Shown here: positions 1-5,593 of the stretch, piece after piece
Layout: every line of letters begins with the position of its first letter
Position numbering within the stretch: position 1 is the stretch's first letter
Assembly (NCBI GenBank): GCA_937926025.1
Contig: CALANQ010000089.1
Location: forward strand, 1 to 11,148
Length of the DNA stretch: 11,148 nucleotides
Reading direction: 5' to 3'
Source: an uncultured Acidimicrobiales bacterium
GTDB taxonomy: Bacteria; Actinomycetota; Acidimicrobiia; Acidimicrobiales; Iamiaceae
Notes under the pieces: generated by a model
Database searches by the model: none
What the model saw: the letters and a program-made list of their open reading frames with translations, nothing else
Told to the model about the DNA's origin: nothing
Position numbers and translations under genes: made by a program

Positions 1-1845
1 GAGCGGTGCACCGGGACCGGCCCCGTTGGTGAAGTGGTAGATCCGGGAGTGCTCCAGGTAGCGGCCGATGAGCGACCGGACCCGGATGTTCTCCGACAAG
101 CCGGGAACACCGGGCCGCAAGCAGCAGATGCCGCGCACGATCAGGTCGATCTCCACACCGGCCTGCGACGCTGCGTACAGCGAGTCGATCATGGCCGGGT
201 CCACCAGGCTGTTCATCTTCATGACGATCCGGCCGCCGCCGGGTGCGCCGATCTCCTGGGCCACCAGCTCGGCCAGGCGGGTGCGCAACGGGTGGGGGGC
301 CACCAGCAGCCGCCGGTACTGGACGTTGCGGCCGTACCCGGTGAGGAAGTTGAACAGCTGGGCCAGGTCGGCGCCGATCAGCGGGTCGGCCGTGAGGATG
401 CCGATGTCCTCGTAGAGCTTGGCGGTCTTGGCGTTGTAGTTGCCGGTGCCGATGTGGCAGTAGCTGCGCACGCCGGACCCCTCGTCGCGCACCACCAGGG
501 CGGTCTTGGTGTGGGTCTTGAGCCCGACCAGCCCGTAGGTGACGTGCACGCCGGCGGTCTCCAGGGCGCGGGCCCAGCCGATGTTGGCGGCCTCGTCGAA
601 GCGGGCCTTCAGCTCCACCAGGGCCGCGACCTGCTTGCCCCGCTCGGCCGCCCGGATGAGCGACTTGATGATGGAGCTGTCGCCGGAGGTGCGGTAGAGC
701 GTGAGCTTGATGGCGAGGACCTTCGGGTCCCGCGACGCCTGGCGCACGAACTCCTCGATCGAGCTGGAGAAGGAGTCGTACGGGTGGTGCACGAGCACGT
801 CGCCGTCGGCGATCACCGAGAAGATGTCGAGGCGCTCGTCCTCCGGCGAGGCCAGCCGGGCCTGGGTGACCGGCGTCCACGGATCGTCCTTCAGATCCGG
901 CCGGTCCAACCCGTGCAGCGACCAGAGGCCGCCCAGGTCCAGCGGTCCGACGGTGTCGTGCACGGCGTCGTCGGTGAGGTCGAGCTCGCGCACCAGGAGC
1001 TCGCGCACCTCGGGGGTGACGCGGGCGTCGACCTCGAGGCGGACGGCCGAGCCGAAGCGGCGGCGGCGCAGCTCCATCTCCACCGCGGCCAGCAGGTCGT
1101 CGGCCTCCTCCTCCTCGAGGGTGAGGTCGGCGTTGCGGGTGACCCGGAAGGCGAAGGTCTCCACCACGTCCATGCCCGGGAACAGCCGGTCCAGGTGGGA
1201 GGCGATGACCTGCTCCAGCGGCACGAACCGCTCGCCGTCGGGCATCACCACGAACCGGGGCAGCAGCGACGGGACCTTCACGCGTGCGAAGCGGCGCTCG
1301 TCGTTGTGCGGGTCGCGCAGGACCACGGCCAGGTTCAGCGACAGGCTCGAGATGTACGGGAACGGGTGCCCTGGATCGACGGCCAGCGGGGTGAGCACCG
1401 GGAAGATCCGGGTGTCGAACTCCTCGACCAGGTACTCGCGGTCGTCATCGTCGAGCTCGTGCCAGCTGGAGAACACGATGCCGACGTTGGCCAGGCCCGG
1501 GACGATCTCCTCCAGGAAGAGCCGCTCCAGCCGGTCGACCAGCTCGCCGACGCGCGCGGCGATGGCCTTCAGCTGGTCTCCGGGGCTGCGCCCGTCGGGC
1601 GACGTCCGCCCCAGCTTCGCCACCAGCTGGTCGGAGAGGCCCGCCACCCGCACCTGGAAGAATTCGTCGAGGTTCTGGCTGAAGATGGCGCAGAACTTGG
1701 CCCGCTCCAGCAGCGGCACGCGGGGATCGGCCGCCGATTCCAGCACGCGGGCGTTGAAGTCCAGCCAGGACAGCTCCCGGTTGAGGAAGCGGTCGGGATC
1801 GCTGGTGATCAGCTCCGCGTCCGAGGGGGCACCGGCGTCGTCCAT
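1..1845 (-). CDS. ppk: Polyphosphate kinase 1 (PPK1), C-terminus cut by window edge
   Basis: Catalyses reversible transfer of the gamma-phosphate of ATP onto inorganic polyphosphate chains, making a phosphate/energy store used in stress and phosphate homeostasis. 615 codons are open from the ATG at 1845 to base 1. The family is usually about 690-740 residues, so roughly the last 80-120 are missing. Seen in the protein: N-terminal domain with RFLNRELSWLDFNARVLE (about 19-36) and QNLDEFFQVRVAGL; the middle domain with VLVHHPYDSF; and VRSYCHIGTGNYN, whose His464 aligns with the phospho-accepting histidine of E. coli PPK (His435). The last visible part, HSRIYHFTNG, is the conserved run before the C-terminal domain. 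No Shine-Dalgarno precedes the ATG, but a TACGAT -10 motif ends 6 nt upstream, which fits a leaderless mRNA. Pho-box-like repeats lie just upstream. No frameshift seen. Confidence 0.97.
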   Translation of the reverse strand, partial: MDDAGAPSDAELITSDPDRFLNRELSWLDFNARVLESAADPRVPLLERAKFCAIFSQNLDEFFQVRVAGLSDQLVAKLGRTSPDGRSPGDQLKAIAARVGELVDRLERLFLEEIVPGLANVGIVFSSWHELDDDDREYLVEEFDTRIFPVLTPLAVDPGHPFPYISSLSLNLAVVLRDPHNDERRFARVKVPSLLPRFVVMPDGERFVPLEQVIASHLDRLFPGMDVVETFAFRVTRNADLTLEEEEADDLLAAVEMELRRRRFGSAVRLEVDARVTPEVRELLVRELDLTDDAVHDTVGPLDLGGLWSLHGLDRPDLKDDPWTPVTQARLASPEDERLDIFSVIADGDVLVHHPYDSFSSSIEEFVRQASRDPKVLAIKLTLYRTSGDSSIIKSLIRAAERGKQVAALVELKARFDEAANIGWARALETAGVHVTYGLVGLKTHTKTALVVRDEGSGVRSYCHIGTGNYNAKTAKLYEDIGILTADPLIGADLAQLFNFLTGYGRNVQYRRLLVAPHPLRTRLAELVAQEIGAPGGGRIVMKMNSLVDPAMIDSLYAASQAGVEIDLIVRGICCLRPGVPGLSENIRVRSLIGRYLEHSRIYHFTNGAGPGAPL

Positions 1846-1851
1846 GGCCGG

Positions 1852-1857
1852 ATCGTA
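1852..1857 (-). promoter_or_regulatory. Probable -10 element of ppk (leaderless)
   Basis: On the minus strand TACGAT fits the actinobacterial -10 consensus TANNNT and ends 6 nt before the ppk ATG, so transcription would begin at or within a base of the start codon. No convincing -35 hexamer is visible at 17-18 bp. That is typical of promoters that need an activator bound just upstream, and the repeats at 1874-1906 could be its site. Confidence 0.5.
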
Positions 1858-1873
1858 GCGAGGGTGCCGGAGC

Positions 1874-1906
1874 CGCAGGTCACCCGTCGGTGGCCGCCCG
1901 GTGAAC
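1874..1906 (-). promoter_or_regulatory. Pho-box-like triple direct repeat upstream of ppk
   Basis: Read on the minus strand, three consecutive 11-bp units occur: GTTCACC+GGGC (1906-1896), GGCCACC+GACG (1895-1885) and GGTGACC+TGCG (1884-1874). The first heptamer is identical to the Streptomyces PHO-box consensus GTTCACC; the others match it at 5 of 7 positions. PhoP of Streptomyces binds 11-nt direct repeat units made of a conserved heptamer plus 4 loose bases, and ppk is a known PhoP target there. Here the repeats would cover about -29 to -61 relative to a start at 1845, a normal place for an OmpR-family activator. PhoP binding is inference; no phoP gene is in the window. Confidence 0.45.
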
Positions 1907-1923
1907 GGCGGCCCACGCTTGGG

Positions 1924-2196
1924 TTACTGGTCCTCGGGCAGGCCGAGGTCCCAGTCGAGCAGGAGGTTCTCCCGCTCCGCGTCGCGGATGACGCGCTCGC
2001 GGTTGCGACGGAACTGCGGATCGTGCGGCGGGACCAGCTGCAGGCGGGCCTGCGTGCGGACCCGGAAGCGCTCGACCAGCGCCCGGTCGCCGAAGTCGCT
2101 CTGGAGGTCCCAGTGCGGGGCGACGGGTCCCAGGTAGACGACGCGCACGTGGCCCCGTGGCGGTTCCTGGGAGAGCTCGGGTTCGGTCGCAGACAT
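1924..2196 (-). CDS. Conserved-looking 90-residue hypothetical protein
   Basis: Not recognised. From the ATG at 2196 it encodes 90 residues: a short acidic/polar N-terminus, a core starting RGHVRVVYLGPVAPHWDLQSD, an Arg-rich middle (FRVRTQARLQLVPPHDP), then a charged helix (RRNRERVIRDAERENLLLDW) ending in PEDQ. There is no signal peptide, membrane segment or cysteine, so a soluble cytoplasmic protein is likely. G/C-biased third positions and a fitting -10 motif 7 nt before the ATG support it as a real gene. A GTG nine bases further upstream (2205) is an alternative start but lies inside that -10 motif. It sits between htrA and ppk on the same strand, 59 nt after htrA and 78 nt before ppk. Its role is unknown. 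Confidence 0.75.
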   Translation of the reverse strand: MSATEPELSQEPPRGHVRVVYLGPVAPHWDLQSDFGDRALVERFRVRTQARLQLVPPHDPQFRRNRERVIRDAERENLLLDWDLGLPEDQ

Positions 2197-2203
2197 GGCG
2201 AGC

Positions 2204-2209
2204 ACCTTA
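2204..2209 (-). promoter_or_regulatory. Probable -10 element of the 90-residue gene (leaderless)
   Basis: Minus-strand TAAGGT matches TANNNT and ends 7 nt before the ATG at 2196, predicting an mRNA that begins at the start codon. No good -35 hexamer is seen. It supports choosing 2196 over the upstream GTG at 2205. Confidence 0.4.
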
Positions 2210-2255
2210 GCGGTGACGTCCCCGGTTCCTCACCTCGACGCCGGCGCGGCGGCGG

Positions 2256-3665
2256 TCAGGGGCCGAGGGTGATGGTGATGGTCTGGCGCTTGCCGCGCCG
2301 CTCGATCTGCACCGGGACCTGGTCGCCCGGCTTGCGGGCCCGCACCAGCCGGGTGAGCTCGTTGGCGGTGGTGGCGGGGGTGCCGTCGAAGGCCACCACC
2401 ACGTCGCCCACCTGGAGGCCGGCGGCCGCGGCGCCGCCGTTCGGATCGATGCCGGTGATGAGGGCCCCCGAATCGGCGGTGATGCCGAACTGGTCCTTCA
2501 CCTCCTGCGGGATGTCGGGCGAGGTCACGTCGACCGCCGTCGCGCCGAGGACGGCGGAGTTGGCCGTGATGTCGCCACCGCCCTGCTTGAGCGTCTCGAT
2601 CAGGTCCTTCACCGAGTCGATGGCGATGGAGAAGCCGATGTTCTGGGACCCGGCGATGATGGCCGTGTTGATGCCCACGACCTCGCCGCTGGCGTTGACC
2701 AGGGGGCCGCCCGAGTTGCCCGGGTTGATGGCGGCATCGGTCTGGATGAGGTGGTCCAAGCTGATGGAGCCGTCGGAGATCGAGCGGTCCTTGGCCGACA
2801 CGATGCCGCTGGTGACGCTGGGGTCGACGCCCAGGTTGAGGGCGTTGCCGATGGCCACCACCGGGTCGCCCACCAGGAGGTTGGAGCTCGAGCCCAGGGT
2901 GGCCGGGGTCAGGTCGGTGCGGTCGACCTTGATGAGCGCGATGTCGTCCTCGGTGGAGGCTCCCACCAGCTCGGCCGGGGCCCGGGTCTCGTCGCTGAAG
3001 ACCACGGAGATCTCGTTGCCGGCGCCCTCGATGACGTGGGCGTTGGTGAGGATGAGACCGTCCTCGATGATCACCCCGGTGCCGGCGCCGCCGAACATGC
3101 TGTCGGCGCTGCCGGTCTGGATGGTGACCACCGACGGCCGGGCGATGTCGAGGATCTTCTGGATGTCCAGGTCTTCCTCGGACCGCAGCGGACGCGTGGT
3201 CGTGGTGGTGCTGGCGGCCTTCTCATCCCGGCTGTCGCCAGCGGCGTACGCGGCGAACACGGCGCCGACCAGCGTGGCTCCCAGCAGGAACGCCACGAAC
3301 GAGTACAGCGCGGTGCGGCGCGGCCGGTCACCACCGGACGGCGAGGTCGGGACGGGGAGCCGCGGGTCCGGCCAGGCGGTGGGCGGCGCCGAAGGCGCGC
3401 CCGGCGGGCGGGCATCGTCGGCCACCGGCGCCCGGCCGCCCAGCTGCGCGGAGGGCGCGGTGGGCGCCGCCGCAGGCCAGGGGGTCCCGGCGCCGAACGA
3501 GGACGAGCCGGCTCCGGACGAGCCGGGCCCGAAGGGGGTCGGCGACCCCGTGGACCGGGGCAGCGCACCGGCCGGGCCGGCGCTCGCTGCCGATCGGGGC
3601 GCCCAGGGATCGAACGCAGCCGACCGCTGCTGCGGGGGTTCGGCGTTCGACCGTCGGATGCCCAT
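2256..3665 (-). CDS. htrA: Membrane-anchored HtrA/DegP-type serine protease with PDZ domain
   Basis: ATP-independent envelope protease expected to degrade or refold damaged exported proteins. From the ATG at 3665 it has 469 residues: a Pro/Ala/Ser-rich cytoplasmic region (1-115), one membrane helix (about 118-140, YSFVAFLLGATLVGAVFAAY), a Thr-rich linker (TTTTT, 153-157), a trypsin-like domain (about 165-360) and one PDZ domain (about 372-469). The catalytic triad is intact: His210 in TNAHV, Asp241 in EDDIALIKV, Ser318 in NPGNSGGPL. This plan resembles mycobacterial HtrA/PepD. A longer start at 3740 has a GAGG 7 nt before it, but the added 25 codons have many A/T third positions unlike the rest, so I prefer 3665. 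A weak -10 (TGCATT, 3677-3672) ends 6 nt before that ATG. It is divergent from whiB. Confidence 0.95.
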   Translation of the reverse strand: MGIRRSNAEPPQQRSAAFDPWAPRSAASAGPAGALPRSTGSPTPFGPGSSGAGSSSFGAGTPWPAAAPTAPSAQLGGRAPVADDARPPGAPSAPPTAWPDPRLPVPTSPSGGDRPRRTALYSFVAFLLGATLVGAVFAAYAAGDSRDEKAASTTTTTRPLRSEEDLDIQKILDIARPSVVTIQTGSADSMFGGAGTGVIIEDGLILTNAHVIEGAGNEISVVFSDETRAPAELVGASTEDDIALIKVDRTDLTPATLGSSSNLLVGDPVVAIGNALNLGVDPSVTSGIVSAKDRSISDGSISLDHLIQTDAAINPGNSGGPLVNASGEVVGINTAIIAGSQNIGFSIAIDSVKDLIETLKQGGGDITANSAVLGATAVDVTSPDIPQEVKDQFGITADSGALITGIDPNGGAAAAGLQVGDVVVAFDGTPATTANELTRLVRARKPGDQVPVQIERRGKRQTITITLGP

Positions 3666-3705
3666 CTCGCCAATGCAAGCACGTTTTGGCCGGATCTCCA
3701 CCGCG

Positions 3706-3725
3706 TCTGCACGGAATCTGCACGG
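3706..3725. promoter_or_regulatory. Perfect 9-bp direct repeat, 11-bp period, in the htrA/whiB divergent region
   Basis: TCTGCACGG occurs at 3706-3714 and again at 3717-3725, separated by AA, so the two copies lie one helical turn apart on the same face of the DNA. This geometry is typical of operators for OmpR-family response regulators, which bind 11-bp-spaced direct repeats. Relative to the weak htrA -10 (3677-3672) and a start near 3665, the repeats cover about -41 to -60, a standard activator position. They are also 65-85 bp upstream of the whiB ATG. The regulator is unknown. Confidence 0.45.
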
Positions 3726-3790
3726 CCCGCGGGGAACCATGACGGTGCCTCATGGACGAACGCGGGCTACGGCCCCGGAGGGAGTCACCG

Positions 3791-4042
3791 ATGGACGAGG
3801 TCGAGCTCGAGTGGATGCGCGAAGGCCCCTGCCGGTACTACCCGCCGGCGGCGTTCTTCCCCAGCGACGGAGCCGGCGTCGACGTCGCCCGTCAGATCTG
3901 TGCGGAGTGCCCGGTCAAGGCCGAGTGCCTCGAGTACGCCCTGGAGAACCGCATCGACCACGGGGTGTGGGGCGGTTCCTCCGAGCGGGAGCGTCGACGC
4001 ATCCTGCGGCGGCGCCGCCAGGAGGCGGCGGCCACCGCCTGA
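3791..4042 (+). CDS. WhiB-family [4Fe-4S] transcriptional regulator
   Basis: Wbl proteins bind a redox- and NO-sensitive iron-sulfur cluster and usually act through the primary sigma factor SigA to change transcription. This 83-residue protein has the four cluster cysteines in Wbl spacing: Cys14, then Cys37-x2-Cys40-x5-Cys46. It also has the GVWGG turn (58-62) and an Arg-rich C-terminus (ERERRRILRRRR) expected to contact DNA. The ATG at 3791 is chosen because a strong Shine-Dalgarno, GGAGGGAG, ends 6 nt before it; an in-frame ATG at 3752 has none. It is divergent from htrA and runs tail-to-tail into tatA with no gap between stop codons. I cannot assign it to a particular Wbl subfamily; it is distinct from the WhiB2-type protein encoded at 5122-5424. 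Confidence 0.95.
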   Translation: MDEVELEWMREGPCRYYPPAAFFPSDGAGVDVARQICAECPVKAECLEYALENRIDHGVWGGSSERERRRILRRRRQEAAATA

Positions 4043-4049
4043 TCAGGCG
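4036..4049. terminator. 14-bp palindrome spanning the abutting whiB and tatA stop codons
   Basis: CGCCTGATCAGGCG is perfectly self-complementary. Its centre TGATCA is the whiB stop TGA (4040-4042) followed directly by the complement of the tatA stop (4043-4045). Either transcript could form a 5-bp stem (CGCCT/AGGCG) closed by GATC. There is no U-tract, so a role as a bidirectional terminator is inference; coincidence from the two shared Ala-stop ends (GCC TGA) explains part of it. Confidence 0.3.
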
Positions 4050-4246
4050 ACGGGGCCGGAATCTGCGGGCTTGTCGGAGTCCGCAGCCGTCGAAGCCGAG
4101 TTCGACGATGCGCCCTCCTCCGAGCCCTTCTTGAACTCGCGCTGCGCCTCGCCGAGCGACTTCGCCAGCTTGGGCAGCTTGGCGCCGCCGAAGAGGACGA
4201 GGACGATCACCAGGACGATGATGAGTTCGGTCGGACCGAGGTTCAT
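4043..4246 (-). CDS. tatA: TatA-type twin-arginine translocase subunit
   Basis: TatA forms the protein-conducting assembly of the Tat pathway, which exports folded proteins across the cytoplasmic membrane. The 67-residue product shows the family plan: short N-terminus MNLGPTEL, one membrane helix (about 8-19, ending VLVLFGG), the FGGAKLPKLAK hinge (19-29), an amphipathic helix (about 25-40, SLGEAQREFKKG), and an acidic, Ser/Ala-rich tail. Glu7 and the GxxKLP hinge fit TatA. A very short TatE or TatB-like role cannot be excluded, but the short tail argues against TatB. No tatC or tatB is nearby, so it is a stand-alone gene here. The -10 motif TACGGT ends 6 nt before the ATG and no Shine-Dalgarno is present, suggesting a leaderless mRNA. 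Its stop abuts the whiB stop. Confidence 0.93.
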   Translation of the reverse strand: MNLGPTELIIVLVIVLVLFGGAKLPKLAKSLGEAQREFKKGSEEGASSNSASTAADSDKPADSGPVA

Positions 4247-4252
4247 GGGTTC

Positions 4253-4258
4253 ACCGTA
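4253..4258 (-). promoter_or_regulatory. Probable -10 element of tatA (leaderless)
   Basis: Minus-strand TACGGT fits TANNNT and ends 6 nt (GAACCC) before the tatA ATG, the same spacing as at ppk. It lies in the 85-bp divergent gap (4247-4331) shared with the formiminotransferase-like gene; I see no clear -35 box. Confidence 0.45.
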
Positions 4259-4331
4259 ACCCTTCCCCGCCCGCCCCACCACGTCGGCCGGTGAATTCTC
4301 CGCAACCTCCCAGGTCCGGGAGACTGGGTCC

Positions 4332-5117
4332 GTGCTCGAGTGCGTGGTGAACATCAGCGAGGGACGGGACCGTGGCGTGATCGACGCCATCGCCGAGGCA
4401 GCCGGCGAGGACCTCCTCGACGTCCACACCGATCCGGACCACCACCGCTCGGTCCTGACGCTGCTCGGCGAGGCCGCCCCGCGGGCCGTCGCCCGAGCCG
4501 CCGTCGAGCGGCTGGACATCCGGGACCACCACGGCGTGCACCCGCGCATCGGGGTGGTGGACGTGGTGCCGTTCGTGGCCCTCGACGGGTCGTCGCCCGA
4601 GGACGCCGTCGCCGCCCGAGACGCCTTCTGCGCGTGGGCCGGCCGGGACCTGGCGCTGCCGTGCTTCCGGTACGGGCCCGAACGGACCCTCCCCGACATC
4701 CGGCGCGGCGCCTTCGACGTGCTCCGCCCCGACTGCGGCCCCGCCACCCCGCACCCCACCGCTGGGGCGGTGGCCGTCGGCGCCCGCCCGCTGCTGGTGG
4801 CCTACAACGTGTGGCTCGCCGGCGCGGACCTGGCCCAGGCGAAGGGCATCGCCGCTGCGGTGCGGAGCCCGAGCGTCCGGGCGCTCGGCCTGCAGGTGGG
4901 CGACGCGGTCCAAGTCTCGATGAACCTGATCGACCCTGCCACCACGGGACCCGGTGCCGTGGTCGATGCCGTGGCCGCCCACGCCGCAGTCGACCGCTGC
5001 GAGCTGGTGGGCCTCGTGCCCCGGAGCGTCCTGGAGGGAGAGGATCCTGCTCGCTGGGTCGAGCTGGACCTCGGTCCGGACCGCACCATCGAGGCGCGGC
5101 GCCAGCGCGGACGCTGA
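4332..5117 (+). CDS. Glutamate formimidoyltransferase-like protein (FtcD N-terminal family)
   Basis: Family members transfer a formimino or formyl group between glutamate derivatives and tetrahydrofolate, linking histidine breakdown to one-carbon metabolism. Seen in the 261 residues: LECVVNISEGRD (2-13), HHGVHPRIGVVDVVPF (66-81) matching the FTCD segment that carries the catalytic His82 (here probably His70), PCFRYG (110-115), TLPDIRRGAFD, LLVAYNVWLAG (154-164), QVSMNLID (194-201) and ELVGLVP (224-230). The usual FT domain is about 300 residues; the shortening is partly at the loop before TLPDIR and at the C-terminus. The cyclodeaminase half is absent. Start GTG at 4332 has GGGAG about 9 nt upstream; a weak -10-like GAGACT also ends 6 nt before it. 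No hut genes are nearby, so the true substrate is uncertain. Confidence 0.88.
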   Translation: MLECVVNISEGRDRGVIDAIAEAAGEDLLDVHTDPDHHRSVLTLLGEAAPRAVARAAVERLDIRDHHGVHPRIGVVDVVPFVALDGSSPEDAVAARDAFCAWAGRDLALPCFRYGPERTLPDIRRGAFDVLRPDCGPATPHPTAGAVAVGARPLLVAYNVWLAGADLAQAKGIAAAVRSPSVRALGLQVGDAVQVSMNLIDPATTGPGAVVDAVAAHAAVDRCELVGLVPRSVLEGEDPARWVELDLGPDRTIEARRQRGR

Positions 5118-5128
5118 CGGATCAGGCG
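5112..5128. terminator. Small inverted repeat spanning the convergent stops of the FtcD-like and WhiB2-type genes
   Basis: The stop TGA (5115-5117), a 4-nt gap CGGA and the complementary stop TCA (5122-5124) form a stem C-TGA/TCA-G with CGGA as the loop, extended by two more G-C pairs past a one-base bulge. It is weak and has no U-tract. Because any two TGA-ended convergent genes give three complementary bases, only the extension is informative. Confidence 0.2.
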
Positions 5129-5424
5129 GTGGCGGTGTCCGCCGCGGCGGCCTCGGCCTCCATGGCGGTGCGGCGGGCCAGCGCCCGCTGCCGGCGGATG
5201 CGACGGCGCTCGCGCTCGCTGAGGCCGCCCCAGATGCCGAACTTCTCGCCGTTGCCCAGCGCGTACTCCAGGCAGTCCTCGCGCACCACGCAGCCCTTGC
5301 AGACCTCCTTGGCCTCGCGCGTGGACGCGCCACGCTCGGGGAAGAAGAGGTCGGGGTCGACGCCGAGGCAGTTGGCGAAGTCCTGCCAACCCTTGGCGTC
5401 TGCTGGTTCGATGGTCTCGTTCAT
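5122..5424 (-). CDS. whiB: WhiB/WhiB2 (WhmD)-type [4Fe-4S] regulator
   Basis: 100-residue Wbl protein. Streptomyces WhiB and mycobacterial WhiB2/WhmD are needed for sporulation septation or cell division, acting with SigA (WhiB also with WhiA). Cluster ligands: Cys19, Cys42-x2-Cys45-x5-Cys51. The segment DLFFPERGASTREAKEVCKGC and the block KFGIWGGLSERERRRIRR (61-78) are close to the WhiB2 subgroup, which supports this assignment from memory of the family; an alignment would settle it. The Ala-rich tail (EAEAAAADTATA) is unremarkable. Start ATG at 5424 has GGGGG about 7 nt upstream. An upstream in-frame extension to 5595 would overlap the hydrolase start and is rejected. It is divergent from the hydrolase across 169 bp and convergent with the FtcD-like gene (4-nt gap). 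Confidence 0.95.
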   Translation of the reverse strand: MNETIEPADAKGWQDFANCLGVDPDLFFPERGASTREAKEVCKGCVVREDCLEYALGNGEKFGIWGGLSERERRRIRRQRALARRTAMEAEAAAADTATA

Positions 5425-5593
5425 GGGCTGACCCCCAGAGTCGTCCCGGTGCGGTCGGCGCCCGTACGATCGGTCGCCGCACGGCTCACATCCGCAGAAG
5501 ATGCATGCCATGTGTGGAATTACATTGGTGTGATCTTCGCCGCTGGCGGACGTTCGCGCAAGCAGAACCTTGCGGCAGGCAACGAGGGAGACC
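5425..5593. promoter_or_regulatory. Divergent intergenic region with an AT-richer core
   Basis: This 169-bp gap carries the promoters of both the WhiB2-type gene (minus) and the hydrolase (plus). Bases 5497-5538 are clearly poorer in GC than the surroundings. On the plus strand TACATT (5521-5526) could be a -10. Around it lie an interrupted inverted repeat, GAAGAT (5497-5502) with ATCTTC (5533-5538), and an imperfect dyad ATGT-N8-ACAT (5510-5525), so a regulator site is plausible. I could not assign clear -35 boxes on either strand. Confidence 0.35.

Noticed and set aside
3666..3740. Upstream start of htrA at 3740 with a plausible GAGG site
   Set aside because: The 25 extra codons have many A/T third bases, unlike the gene, and they contain the perfect direct repeat that looks like regulatory DNA.
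3731..3760. GGGGAACC upstream of whiB as an ECF -35
   Set aside because: No CGTC or GTT-type -10 occurs 16-18 bp downstream, so a second target of the sigma factor is not supported here.
34..4134. 1366-codon open frame on the plus strand
   Set aside because: It runs antisense through ppk, the small gene, htrA and then out of frame over whiB. Its product is low-complexity Val/Gly/Ala/Arg-rich sequence without motifs, the typical mirror of GC-rich minus-strand genes.
4249..4255. Single GTTCACC upstream of tatA on the plus strand as a Pho box
   Set aside because: No second heptamer occurs 11 bp away in either direction, and the bases are part of the tatA -10 region.
5107..5142. GCGGAC/GTCCGC inverted repeat around the FtcD-like and WhiB2-type stops as a terminator
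   Set aside because: Arms are only 6 bp with a 24-nt loop in very GC-rich DNA; not distinguishable from chance.
4043..5333. Long minus-strand frames across the FtcD-like gene
   Set aside because: Their products are motif-free His/Arg/Gly-rich mirrors of the FtcD-like gene, whereas the plus-strand frame has clear family motifs.
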